Positions 51,790-58,516 of a stretch of DNA of 64,000 bases are shown here, piece after piece. The notes beneath the pieces are model-generated. The model ran no database searches. It worked only from the letters and a program-made list of their open reading frames with translations, and was not told the DNA's origin. Location of the stretch: assembly GCF_002968295.1 (NCBI RefSeq), contig NZ_CP134399.1, positions 1,922,001-1,986,000 on the forward strand, written 5' to 3'. Source of the stretch: Mycobacterium sp. ITM-2016-00317 (GTDB lineage Bacteria > Actinomycetota > Actinomycetes > Mycobacteriales > Mycobacteriaceae). The position numbers were made by a program, and so were the translations under genes. The first letter of the stretch is position 1. Every line of letters starts with the position of its first letter.

Positions 51790-52887
51790 GTGACTTCAGG
51801 AACGACCGACGCGGGCAACGCGACCGCAGTGCCGGGCGGCGTCGCGGGCCTGACGCCGCAGTGGCTGACCGACGTGCTGCGCACCGACGCCGGCCTGCCG
51901 CGCACAGCAGCCGTCACCGACGTCCGCGCCGAGCGGATCGCCGAGGACTCCGGGTTCTCGTCGCTGCTCTACCGCCTGCACCTCACCGGTGACGACGTGC
52001 CTGCCACGCTGATCGCGAAACTGGCCGCCGAATCCGAGGCCCGCGGCGCGATGGAACTGCTGGAAGGCTACCGGCGCGAGCTCAGGTTCTACCGCGACGT
52101 GGCCGGGCGCGCGCCGATGGACACGCCGCGGGTCTATGCCGCGCGGATCGCCGAGGACTCGGTGGATTTCGTGCTGCTGCTGGAAGATCTGCGCGACTGG
52201 GACAACGCCGACCATCTCGCCGGATTGTCGATGGACCGGGCCCGGCTGGCCATCGCTAACCTGGCGGCCCTGCACGCCTGGTCCACCGATCCCGTCAACT
52301 GCTCGGCGCTGCAGAGCTTTCCGAGCCTGTCCACAGCGGTGGTGCGGGAGTTGCTGGTGCCGGCGTTCGGGCCGGGCTGGCAGGTCTACCGCGAGAAGTC
52401 CGGTGCCGCCGTGCCTCGCCGGGTGGCGCGGTTCGCCGAGCGGTTCGCCGAGTCGGCGCCTCAGGCGCTGTCGGCGCTGACCGAGCACTCGATGCTGCTG
52501 CACGGCGACATCCGGGCCGACAACATGTTCTTCGACGGTGACCGGCTCAAGATCGTCGACTTCCAGTTCGCGTCGGTGGGTTGCGGTGCCGCGGACATCG
52601 GCTATCTGGTCAGTCAGGGGCTGCCCACCGCGCTGCGCCGGGGTCACGACCAGTCACTGGTGCGGGAGTACCTCGGGGCGTTGCGGCAACGCGGCCTCAC
52701 GTCCTACCACTTCGACGACGCCTGGCGGCACTACCGGTTCGCGGTGGCGTACCTGATGATGCTTCCGGTGATCACGCTGATCGGCTGGGACAGCATGCCG
52801 GAACGCTCGAGGGCGCTGTGTCTGGAACTGACCGCCCGGTCCGTCGCCGCGATCGACGACATCGACGCGACAGAGGTTTTCGGGTGA
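51790..52887 (+). CDS. Phosphotransferase of the APH / ecdysteroid-kinase-like family
   Basis: A 365-residue protein kinase-fold small-molecule phosphotransferase. The catalytic loop is LLHGDIRADNMFF (HGD...N, near residue 237) and the metal-binding Asp is in IVDFQFA near residue 256; LIAKLAAES supplies a probable ATP-binding Lys. In catabolic gene clusters of actinobacteria such genes are usually annotated as phosphotransferases with unknown substrate. It is first in an operon with a SnoaL-like protein and an F420-dependent enzyme (GTGA overlap). Phosphorylation of an alcohol intermediate is possible; antibiotic resistance is not suggested. Confidence 0.83.
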   Translation: MTSGTTDAGNATAVPGGVAGLTPQWLTDVLRTDAGLPRTAAVTDVRAERIAEDSGFSSLLYRLHLTGDDVPATLIAKLAAESEARGAMELLEGYRRELRFYRDVAGRAPMDTPRVYAARIAEDSVDFVLLLEDLRDWDNADHLAGLSMDRARLAIANLAALHAWSTDPVNCSALQSFPSLSTAVVRELLVPAFGPGWQVYREKSGAAVPRRVARFAERFAESAPQALSALTEHSMLLHGDIRADNMFFDGDRLKIVDFQFASVGCGAADIGYLVSQGLPTALRRGHDQSLVREYLGALRQRGLTSYHFDDAWRHYRFAVAYLMMLPVITLIGWDSMPERSRALCLELTARSVAAIDDIDATEVFG

Positions 52888-53258
52888 CCCGGTCCGCACG
52901 AGAGGTGGTCGAGCAGTACAACCTCGTGGTGTGGAATCAGCGGGACTTCGCACTCGCCGAGGAACTGATGGGCGACACCGTGATCCGCCACGACGTGGGG
53001 GAGTCCTCCACCCTGACCCACGAGCAGGCGGTGGCCCGCATCGTGGACCACTGGGACATGTTCTCGGCCATCCGTTTCGACCTGAACCTGGTGGTCGCCG
53101 GTGACGACGGAGAGCACGTCGCGATCGTGTACCAGTCGCCGATGACGCTCAAGGACGGCACCGAGACGACGATCAGCAGTATGGAGATCTTCCGCGTGGT
53201 CGATGGCAGGATCACCGAAGTCTGGAATTGCGGCTACAAGCAAGGGATTTGGTCATGA
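52884..53258 (+). CDS. SnoaL/NTF2-like small protein
   Basis: A 124-residue cone-shaped alpha+beta barrel protein of the SnoaL-like polyketide-cyclase/NTF2 group, recognised by VVEQYNLVVWNQRDF, RHDVGESSTLTHEQAV and the C-terminal IFRVVDGRITEVWNCG. Family members include cyclases, isomerases (such as ketosteroid isomerase) and hydratases; an isomerase or hydrolase role on a cyclic intermediate is plausible but unproven. The GTG at 52884 overlaps the upstream stop, and the gene overlaps the next by ATGA. Confidence 0.8.
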   Translation: MTRSAREVVEQYNLVVWNQRDFALAEELMGDTVIRHDVGESSTLTHEQAVARIVDHWDMFSAIRFDLNLVVAGDDGEHVAIVYQSPMTLKDGTETTISSMEIFRVVDGRITEVWNCGYKQGIWS

Positions 53259-54310
53259 AGCACAGCGGCGTGACGAGCACTTTGGATGAACTGGGCTACT
53301 ACCTGCTGGCCGGTGCCGGCGGTGAGGGTCCCGCCACGCTGATGGACGAGGCCCGCCGCGGCGAGGAACTGGGCTTCGGGACCGGGTTCATCTCCGAACG
53401 GTGGAACGTCAAGGAGGCCTCGTCGTTGACGGGTGCGGCGCTGGCGGTCACCAGCCGCATGCAGATCGCCACCGCGGCCACCAACCACAACACCCGCCAT
53501 CCGCTGATCACCGGCTCGTGGGCGACGACGATGCACCGGCTCTCCGGCGGCCGGTTCACCCTCGGCATCGGCCGCGGCATCGGCGCGATCTACAGCGCGT
53601 TCGGGATACCCGCGGTGACCACCGCGCAGATGGAGGACTTCGCGCAGGTGATGCGCAAGCTCTGGCACGGCGAGCTGATCTTCAACCACGACGGCCCACT
53701 GGGCAAGTACCCGGTGCTGTTCCTCGACCCGGACTTCCGTGAGGACATCCGGCTGGCCATCGTCGCGTTCGGCCCGCAGACCCTCGCGCTGGGCGGGCGG
53801 GAGTTCGACGACGTCATTCTGCACACCTACTTCACGCCCGAGACGCTGCAGCGTGCGGTCAAGACCGTCAAGGACGCCGCCGAACAGGCCGGCCGGGATC
53901 CCGCGTCGGTGCGGGTGTGGTCGTGTTTCGCGACCGTCGGCGACCACCTGCCCGAGGAGCTGCGGCTGAAGAAGACCGTCGCCCGGCTGGCCACCTACCT
54001 GCAGGGTTACGGTGATCTTCTGGTCAACACCAATGGGTGGGATTCTGCTGTGCTGCAACGCTTCCGGGATGACGAGGTGGTGCAGTCCATCGGCGGCGGC
54101 ATCGACCACAAGGCCACCGCCGAACAGATCGAACACATCGCGACGCTGATCCCCGACGAATGGCTCGAACCCGCTGCCACCGGCTCGGCGCAGCAGTGCG
54201 CGGCCCGGGTGCGCAAGGAGTTCGACTACGGCGCGGACGCGGTGATCATGCACGGCGCCACACCCGACGAACTGGCCCCGGTCGTCGCCGCCTACCGCGC
54301 CACCCGGTGA
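53255..54310 (+). CDS. LLM-class F420-dependent oxidoreductase (MSMEG_2249-like)
   Basis: A 351-residue luciferase-like TIM-barrel protein. It shows ELGFGTGFISERWN, a non-Pro cis-type TAATNHNTRHPL segment, LGIGRGIGAIYSAF and VIMHGATPDELAPVV. It matches what I recall of the F420-dependent family named after MSMEG_2249. Such enzymes reduce or oxidise with the deazaflavin F420, often on hydroxy or enone groups. ATGA overlap with the SnoaL-like gene; it ends the three-gene operon and is followed by a hairpin. Confidence 0.85.
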   Translation: MKHSGVTSTLDELGYYLLAGAGGEGPATLMDEARRGEELGFGTGFISERWNVKEASSLTGAALAVTSRMQIATAATNHNTRHPLITGSWATTMHRLSGGRFTLGIGRGIGAIYSAFGIPAVTTAQMEDFAQVMRKLWHGELIFNHDGPLGKYPVLFLDPDFREDIRLAIVAFGPQTLALGGREFDDVILHTYFTPETLQRAVKTVKDAAEQAGRDPASVRVWSCFATVGDHLPEELRLKKTVARLATYLQGYGDLLVNTNGWDSAVLQRFRDDEVVQSIGGGIDHKATAEQIEHIATLIPDEWLEPAATGSAQQCAARVRKEFDYGADAVIMHGATPDELAPVVAAYRATR

Positions 54311-54359
54311 ATCCGGCGCGCAATGCGACAGCGAGGGTGCTCGAGCGCGCCGGATTCGC
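54307..54359. terminator. Hairpin between convergent F420 enzyme and carboxyltransferase genes
   Basis: Arms 54309-54321 and 54345-54357 (GAATCCGGCGCGC and its complement) form a perfect 13-bp stem around a 23-base loop; a G-T and a G-C pair extend it outward. It overlaps the F420 gene's stop and lies 7 bp before the end of the convergent carboxyltransferase gene. No T-tract. Confidence 0.6.
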
Positions 54360-54365
54360 GGGGCG

Positions 54366-55862
54366 CTAGGGGGTGATCGCCGTGCGGGTCACCGGTTCGG
54401 CCGCGGCCTGGCGGCTGTAGAGGCCACGCTCGAGCGCGTCCAGCAGAGCGTCGCGTGTCTCCTCCGGATGGATCAGGTCGTCGAAGCCAAGATGACCGGC
54501 CGACCGGAACGACGCGTCCACCTCGGCCTGACGCAGCTTGGCCTCGATGTCCTCGGTCGCGTGCGAGGCCCGGCTCAGCGCCGCCGCGCTCATCGCGCCC
54601 ATGGTCGCGCCCGGGTAGGCGAACGTCGCGCTCTGGCTGTCAAAACCCAGCAGGGACATCACCATCGAACCGAACCCGTAGGCCTTGCGCAGTGTCACAT
54701 GCAGTTTCAGCGTGGTCGCGGTGGTCTGGGCGGCGAACATGCGGGCGCCGCTGCGCAGGACGCCGGCCTTCTCCGAGCGGCTGCCGGGCAGCATCCCCGG
54801 GTTGTCGGCCAGGAACACGATCGGCAGATGAAACGCGTCGGCGACCATGATGAAATGCGCTGCCTTGTCGGCGGCATCGGCGTCGATGGAGCCGGCCATC
54901 ACCTTGGGCTGGTTGGCCACCACCGCGACCGGGTGCCCGCCGAGGTGGGCCAGCGCGGTGATCATCGCGGGCCCGAATTTCGGCTGTACCTCGAACCAGT
55001 CGGTGTCGTCGAACACCACGTCGAGCACCGCGCGCATGTCGTACACCTGGCGGTTGCCGCGCGGCACGATGTCCAGCATTTCCGGTGTCGACCGCCGTGC
55101 GGTCGCCGGGCCCGCCGGAAGCGACGCCGGGTACGACCACGCGCTGGACGGGAAGTACGACAGGTACCGGCGGATGTCGTCGAGCACCGCGGCGTCGTCT
55201 CGCCCGAGGTTGTGGATCACCCCGCTGGCCAGGGCCACCGACGGCCCGCCGAGGTCCTCCTTCGAGATCTCCTCGCCGGTGGACTCTTTCACCACAGGCG
55301 GGCCCGCGGTGAAGATCGCGCCCTGAGTGGTCATGATCGTCCAGTCGCAGACCGGCGCGACCAGCGCGCCGTGCCCGGCCGACGGCCCGAACAAGCCGCT
55401 GACCGTGGGCACCATGCCCGAGCACCTGGCCTGGGCCAGCAGGTCGGTCGGGGTGCGCCCGTAATGCTCCCCGCTGGGCCGGAATCCCGCGCCCTCCAAC
55501 AGCATCACCAGCGGCACCCGGTCCCGCAGCGCGAGCTCGGCCAGCCGGTACCGTTTGGCGTTGCCGCCGGGCCCGATGCTGCCGGCCAGCGTGGTGAAGT
55601 CCTCGGCGCCGACGAGCACCGGCCTGCCGTCGATCAGACCGGACCCGGTGACGATGCCGTCGGCGGCGATGTCGCCGCCGACCAGCGTGCCGAACTCACG
55701 GAACGAGCCCGGGTCCAGCAGGTGCCCGATCCGACCGCGGGCGTCGAGTTTTCCTTTGCCGTGGTGCCTGGTCAGGCGGTCCTCGCCACCCATGGAGGTG
55801 GACACCACGCGCCTGCGGGCGAGCTCGTCGAGGGTGTCCTGCCAATCCTCGGCACTGGCCAT
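54366..55862 (-). CDS. Acyl-CoA carboxylase carboxyltransferase (AccD-like)
   Basis: A 498-residue biotin-dependent carboxyltransferase (both crotonase-like halves in one chain). It shows DRLTRHHGKGKLDARGRI, MLLEGAGFRPSGEHYGR, GLFGPSAGHGALVAP and, in the second half, FEVQPKFGPAMI, FLADNPGMLPGSRSEK and ATFAYPGATMGAMSA. It transfers carboxyl from carboxybiotin to an acyl-CoA. The biotin carboxylase/carrier subunit (AccA) is absent from the window, so it must use one made elsewhere, or serve a branched or terpenoid acyl-CoA. ATG at 55862 has AGGAG 7 bp upstream. It is divergent from an F420 enzyme across an inverted repeat. Confidence 0.87.
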   Translation of the reverse strand: MASAEDWQDTLDELARRRVVSTSMGGEDRLTRHHGKGKLDARGRIGHLLDPGSFREFGTLVGGDIAADGIVTGSGLIDGRPVLVGAEDFTTLAGSIGPGGNAKRYRLAELALRDRVPLVMLLEGAGFRPSGEHYGRTPTDLLAQARCSGMVPTVSGLFGPSAGHGALVAPVCDWTIMTTQGAIFTAGPPVVKESTGEEISKEDLGGPSVALASGVIHNLGRDDAAVLDDIRRYLSYFPSSAWSYPASLPAGPATARRSTPEMLDIVPRGNRQVYDMRAVLDVVFDDTDWFEVQPKFGPAMITALAHLGGHPVAVVANQPKVMAGSIDADAADKAAHFIMVADAFHLPIVFLADNPGMLPGSRSEKAGVLRSGARMFAAQTTATTLKLHVTLRKAYGFGSMVMSLLGFDSQSATFAYPGATMGAMSAAALSRASHATEDIEAKLRQAEVDASFRSAGHLGFDDLIHPEETRDALLDALERGLYSRQAAAEPVTRTAITP

Positions 55863-55908
55863 GCGCAGACTCCTGTCCTCGGGCGGCACGCGGTTCGCAA
55901 CGTTGACC

Positions 55909-55929
55909 TTACTGAATTGCTTACTGTAG
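55909..55929. promoter_or_regulatory. Operator-like 21-bp repeat, carboxyltransferase / F420 enzyme
   Basis: TTACTGAAT-TGC-TTACTGTAG. Seven of nine positions fit the motif in each half, though the halves also read as a direct repeat. TACTGT (55922-55927) would drive the F420 gene (ATG 55941) with a very short leader, and TACAGT on the minus strand would drive the carboxyltransferase gene. Confidence 0.5.
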
Positions 55930-55940
55930 CTTCGTTCAAC

Positions 55941-56972
55941 ATGGGTGCTGAAGGCGGCCTGAAGGTGGACGCTGCCGTCGTCAGTCAACTGTCCCACGTC
56001 CCCGTCGCGGCCAGGACGCTGGAACAGCGGGGCTACGACGGTTGCTGGACGGCCGAGATCAACCACGATCCGTTCCTGCCGCTTACCCTGGCGGCCGAGC
56101 ACACCCACTCCATCGAACTCGGCACCAGCATCGCGGTGGCGTTCGCGCGCAACCCGATGACCGTGGCCCAGATCGGCTGGGATCTGCAGGACTACTCACA
56201 GGGCCGGTTCATCCTGGGGCTCGGGTCGCAGATCAAACCGCACATCGAGAAGCGCTTCAGCATGCCGTGGGGCCGACCCGTCGCCCGGATGCGGGAATTC
56301 GTGCTGGCGCTGCACGCAATCTGGGCGTGCTGGGGCGACGGCGACCGGCTGGACTTCGACGGTGAGTTCTACACCCACAAGCTCATGACGCCGATGTTCG
56401 TCCCACCGCGGCAGCCGCACGGCGATCCCAAGGTGTTCGTCGCCGCCGTCGGCGACCGGATGACCGAGATGTGCGGTGAGGTCGCCGATGGCCTGCTCGC
56501 ACACGCGTTCACGACGCAGCGTTACGTCCGGGAGGTCACCATCCCGACGTTGACGCGGGGGATCGCGCGGGCCGGGCGCACCCGCGCCGACGTCGAAGTG
56601 GCCTGCCCGCTGTTCGTCGTCACCGGTCACGACGAGCAGCAACTGGCCGCCGCGGCGGTGGCCACCCGCAAGCAGATCGCGTTCTACGCCTCCACCCCGG
56701 CCTACCGCAACGTGCTGGATCTGCACGGCTGGGGCGACTTACACGACGAGCTGCACCGACTTTCCCGCGCCGGCGAGTGGGACACGATGGGCTCGCTCAT
56801 CGACGACGCCATCCTCGAAGAGTTCGCGGTCGTCGCGCCGGTCGACGGCCTGGTCGACAAGATCCGCGCTCGCTGCGACGGGTTGATCGACCGTGTGCTG
56901 GTGGGATTTCCGCCGTCCATCGACGAGGCGACGGTCGTCGACCTGGTCACCGATCTGCGCAACGGCGCATGA
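55941..56972 (+). CDS. LLM-class F420-dependent oxidoreductase (MSMEG_2256-like)
   Basis: A 343-residue luciferase-like oxidoreductase: RGYDGCWTAEINHDPF, GTSIAVAFARNPMTVAQ, FILGLGSQIKPHIEKRFSM and, near the end, DRVLVGFPPS. It matches what I recall of the F420-dependent family named after MSMEG_2256. It belongs to a different subgroup from the enzyme at 53255. Substrate unknown. ATG at 55941 lies 19-20 bp after the TACTGT -10 hexamer starts, so translation may be close to leaderless. The P450 gene follows 14 bp after its stop. Confidence 0.85.
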   Translation: MGAEGGLKVDAAVVSQLSHVPVAARTLEQRGYDGCWTAEINHDPFLPLTLAAEHTHSIELGTSIAVAFARNPMTVAQIGWDLQDYSQGRFILGLGSQIKPHIEKRFSMPWGRPVARMREFVLALHAIWACWGDGDRLDFDGEFYTHKLMTPMFVPPRQPHGDPKVFVAAVGDRMTEMCGEVADGLLAHAFTTQRYVREVTIPTLTRGIARAGRTRADVEVACPLFVVTGHDEQQLAAAAVATRKQIAFYASTPAYRNVLDLHGWGDLHDELHRLSRAGEWDTMGSLIDDAILEEFAVVAPVDGLVDKIRARCDGLIDRVLVGFPPSIDEATVVDLVTDLRNGA

Positions 56973-56986
56973 CGAAGGAGACATCG

Positions 56987-58225
56987 ATGAGGGTTCGAAT
57001 CGCCGACGAAGCGGCCGGGGTGTTCGCCGACCCCAGCGCGTATGCCGACGAAACGCGGCTGCACGCGGCGATGACCCATCTGCGGGCCCATACGCCGGTG
57101 TCCTGGGTGGAGGCGCCGGGCTACAACCCGTTCTGGGCGATCACCAAGCATGCCGACATCATGGCGATCGAACGCGACAACGCGGTGTTCACGAACTCCC
57201 CGCGGCCGGTGCTGTCGACCGCCGAAGGTGACGCCCAGCACGCGTCGATCGGCATCAGCACGCTGATCCACCTCGACGATCCCGAGCACCGCAAGGTCAG
57301 GGCGATCGGCGCCGACTGGTTCCGGCCGAAAGCCATGCGCGCGCTGAAGGTTCGGGTCGACGAGCTGGCGAAGACCTTCGTCGACCAGATGTACGAGCGG
57401 GGCGGGGAATGCGACTTCGTGCAGGAGGTCGCGGTGGGATTCCCGCTGTACGTGATCATGTCGTTGCTGGGCATTCCGGAGTCGGAATTCCCGCGGATGC
57501 TCACCTACACCCAGGAGTTGTTCGGCAACGACGACGCCGAACTGCAGCGCGGCGCGAGCATGGAGGAGCGCGGGCTGGCGCTGTTCGACATGTTCAACTA
57601 CTTCAACGAGATCACCGCGGCGCGACGGGCCCAGCCCACCGACGATCTGGCCTCGGCGATCGCCAATGCCCGCATCGACGGCGAACCGCTGTCCGACATC
57701 GACACCGTGTCCTACTACCTGATCGTGGCCACCGCCGGGCACGACACCACCAGCGCGACGATCTCGGGAGGCCTGCAGGCGCTGATCGAGAACCCCGACC
57801 AGCTGCAGCGGCTGCAGCAGAACCCCGACCTGTTGCCGTTGGCGGTCGAGGAGATGATCCGCTGGGTCACCCCGGTCAAGGAGTTCATGCGAACAGCACA
57901 GCAGGACACCGTGGTTCGTGGTGTGCCGATCGCGGCGGGGGAGTCGCTGCTGCTGTCCTATCCGTCCGGGAACCGCGACGAGGATGTGTTCACCGATCCG
58001 TTCCGCTTCGACGTCGGGCGTGACCCGAACAAGCACGTCGCGTTCGGCTACGGCGTGCACTTCTGCCTGGGGGCGGCGCTGGCCCGCATGGAGATCAGCA
58101 GCTTCTTCGCCGAACTGCTGCCGCGGCTGAAGTCCATCGAGTTGGCCGGGCGGCCTGAGCACATCGCGACGATCTTCGTCGGCGGGCTCAAGCACCTGCC
58201 GATCCGGTACTCGCTGACCCGCTAG
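56987..58225 (+). CDS. Cytochrome P450
   Basis: A 412-residue soluble P450. The I-helix is VATAGHDTTSATISG with the canonical acid-alcohol pair, ExxR is EEMIR and the heme loop FGYGVHFCLGAALARME puts the Cys near residue 360. ATG at 56987 has AAGGAG 6 bp upstream and was preferred to the ATG at 56969 that overlaps the upstream stop. It probably receives electrons from a shared ferredoxin. Co-transcribed with the F420 enzyme, it belongs to the inverted-repeat regulon by position. Confidence 0.9.
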   Translation: MRVRIADEAAGVFADPSAYADETRLHAAMTHLRAHTPVSWVEAPGYNPFWAITKHADIMAIERDNAVFTNSPRPVLSTAEGDAQHASIGISTLIHLDDPEHRKVRAIGADWFRPKAMRALKVRVDELAKTFVDQMYERGGECDFVQEVAVGFPLYVIMSLLGIPESEFPRMLTYTQELFGNDDAELQRGASMEERGLALFDMFNYFNEITAARRAQPTDDLASAIANARIDGEPLSDIDTVSYYLIVATAGHDTTSATISGGLQALIENPDQLQRLQQNPDLLPLAVEEMIRWVTPVKEFMRTAQQDTVVRGVPIAAGESLLLSYPSGNRDEDVFTDPFRFDVGRDPNKHVAFGYGVHFCLGAALARMEISSFFAELLPRLKSIELAGRPEHIATIFVGGLKHLPIRYSLTR

Positions 58226-58237
58226 CCCGCACGAGGA

Positions 58238-58304
58238 CCCGCCGAAATTGCATTCCACGCGGCCGCTGGCCGGGATTTCCCGCGTGGAATGCAATTTCGG
58301 CGGG
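58238..58304. terminator. 25-bp hairpin between convergent P450 and ybdD genes
   Basis: Arms 58238-58262 and 58280-58304 pair perfectly around a 17-base loop. The stem core GAAATTGCATTCCACGCG is identical to that at 39126-39190. It lies 12 bp after the P450 stop and 8 bp before the end of ybdD, so it can act on both strands. Confidence 0.7.
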
Positions 58305-58312
58305 GTCGGGCG

Positions 58313-58516
58313 TCAACAGCAACGGGCCCCCGGATTGGCGTCGGCCGCCGCGTGACGGTGCCGCCAGTACTCGCGTTCGGACATCGCCGGTTCAGCGTGG
58401 TGCGTGCGCGCGTGATGGTCCAGGTAACGCTGATAGTGGTTGTCGCCCATCAAGGATTTGCAGTACCAGCCGAGGTGACCGAGGGCCGCCCGTGTACTTG
58501 CGGTAATGCGTCCCAT
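58313..58516 (-). CDS. ybdD: YbdD/YjiX-family small protein, CstA partner
   Basis: A 67-residue protein of the YbdD/YjiX (DUF466) family, recognised by GWYCKSLMGDNHYQRYLDHH, MSEREYWRHRHAA and the C-terminal GARCC. In enterobacteria the YbdD-type protein is needed with its CstA/BtsT-type carrier for pyruvate uptake. Its ATG at 58516 lies 67 bp inside the 3' end of cstA in another frame, an unusually deep overlap. The alignment of its N terminus with E. coli YbdD supports this start. Confidence 0.85.
   Translation of the reverse strand: MGRITASTRAALGHLGWYCKSLMGDNHYQRYLDHHARTHHAEPAMSEREYWRHRHAAADANPGARCC

Noticed and set aside
51790..52887. Aminoglycoside resistance gene
   Set aside because: The protein has the kinase HGD...N motif but is of the broader ecdysteroid-kinase-like type and sits in a catabolic operon.
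54468..56972. An 834-codon plus-strand ORF
   Set aside because: Only its last 343 codons (from 55941) encode a protein, the F420 enzyme; the upstream part is the antisense shadow of the carboxyltransferase gene.
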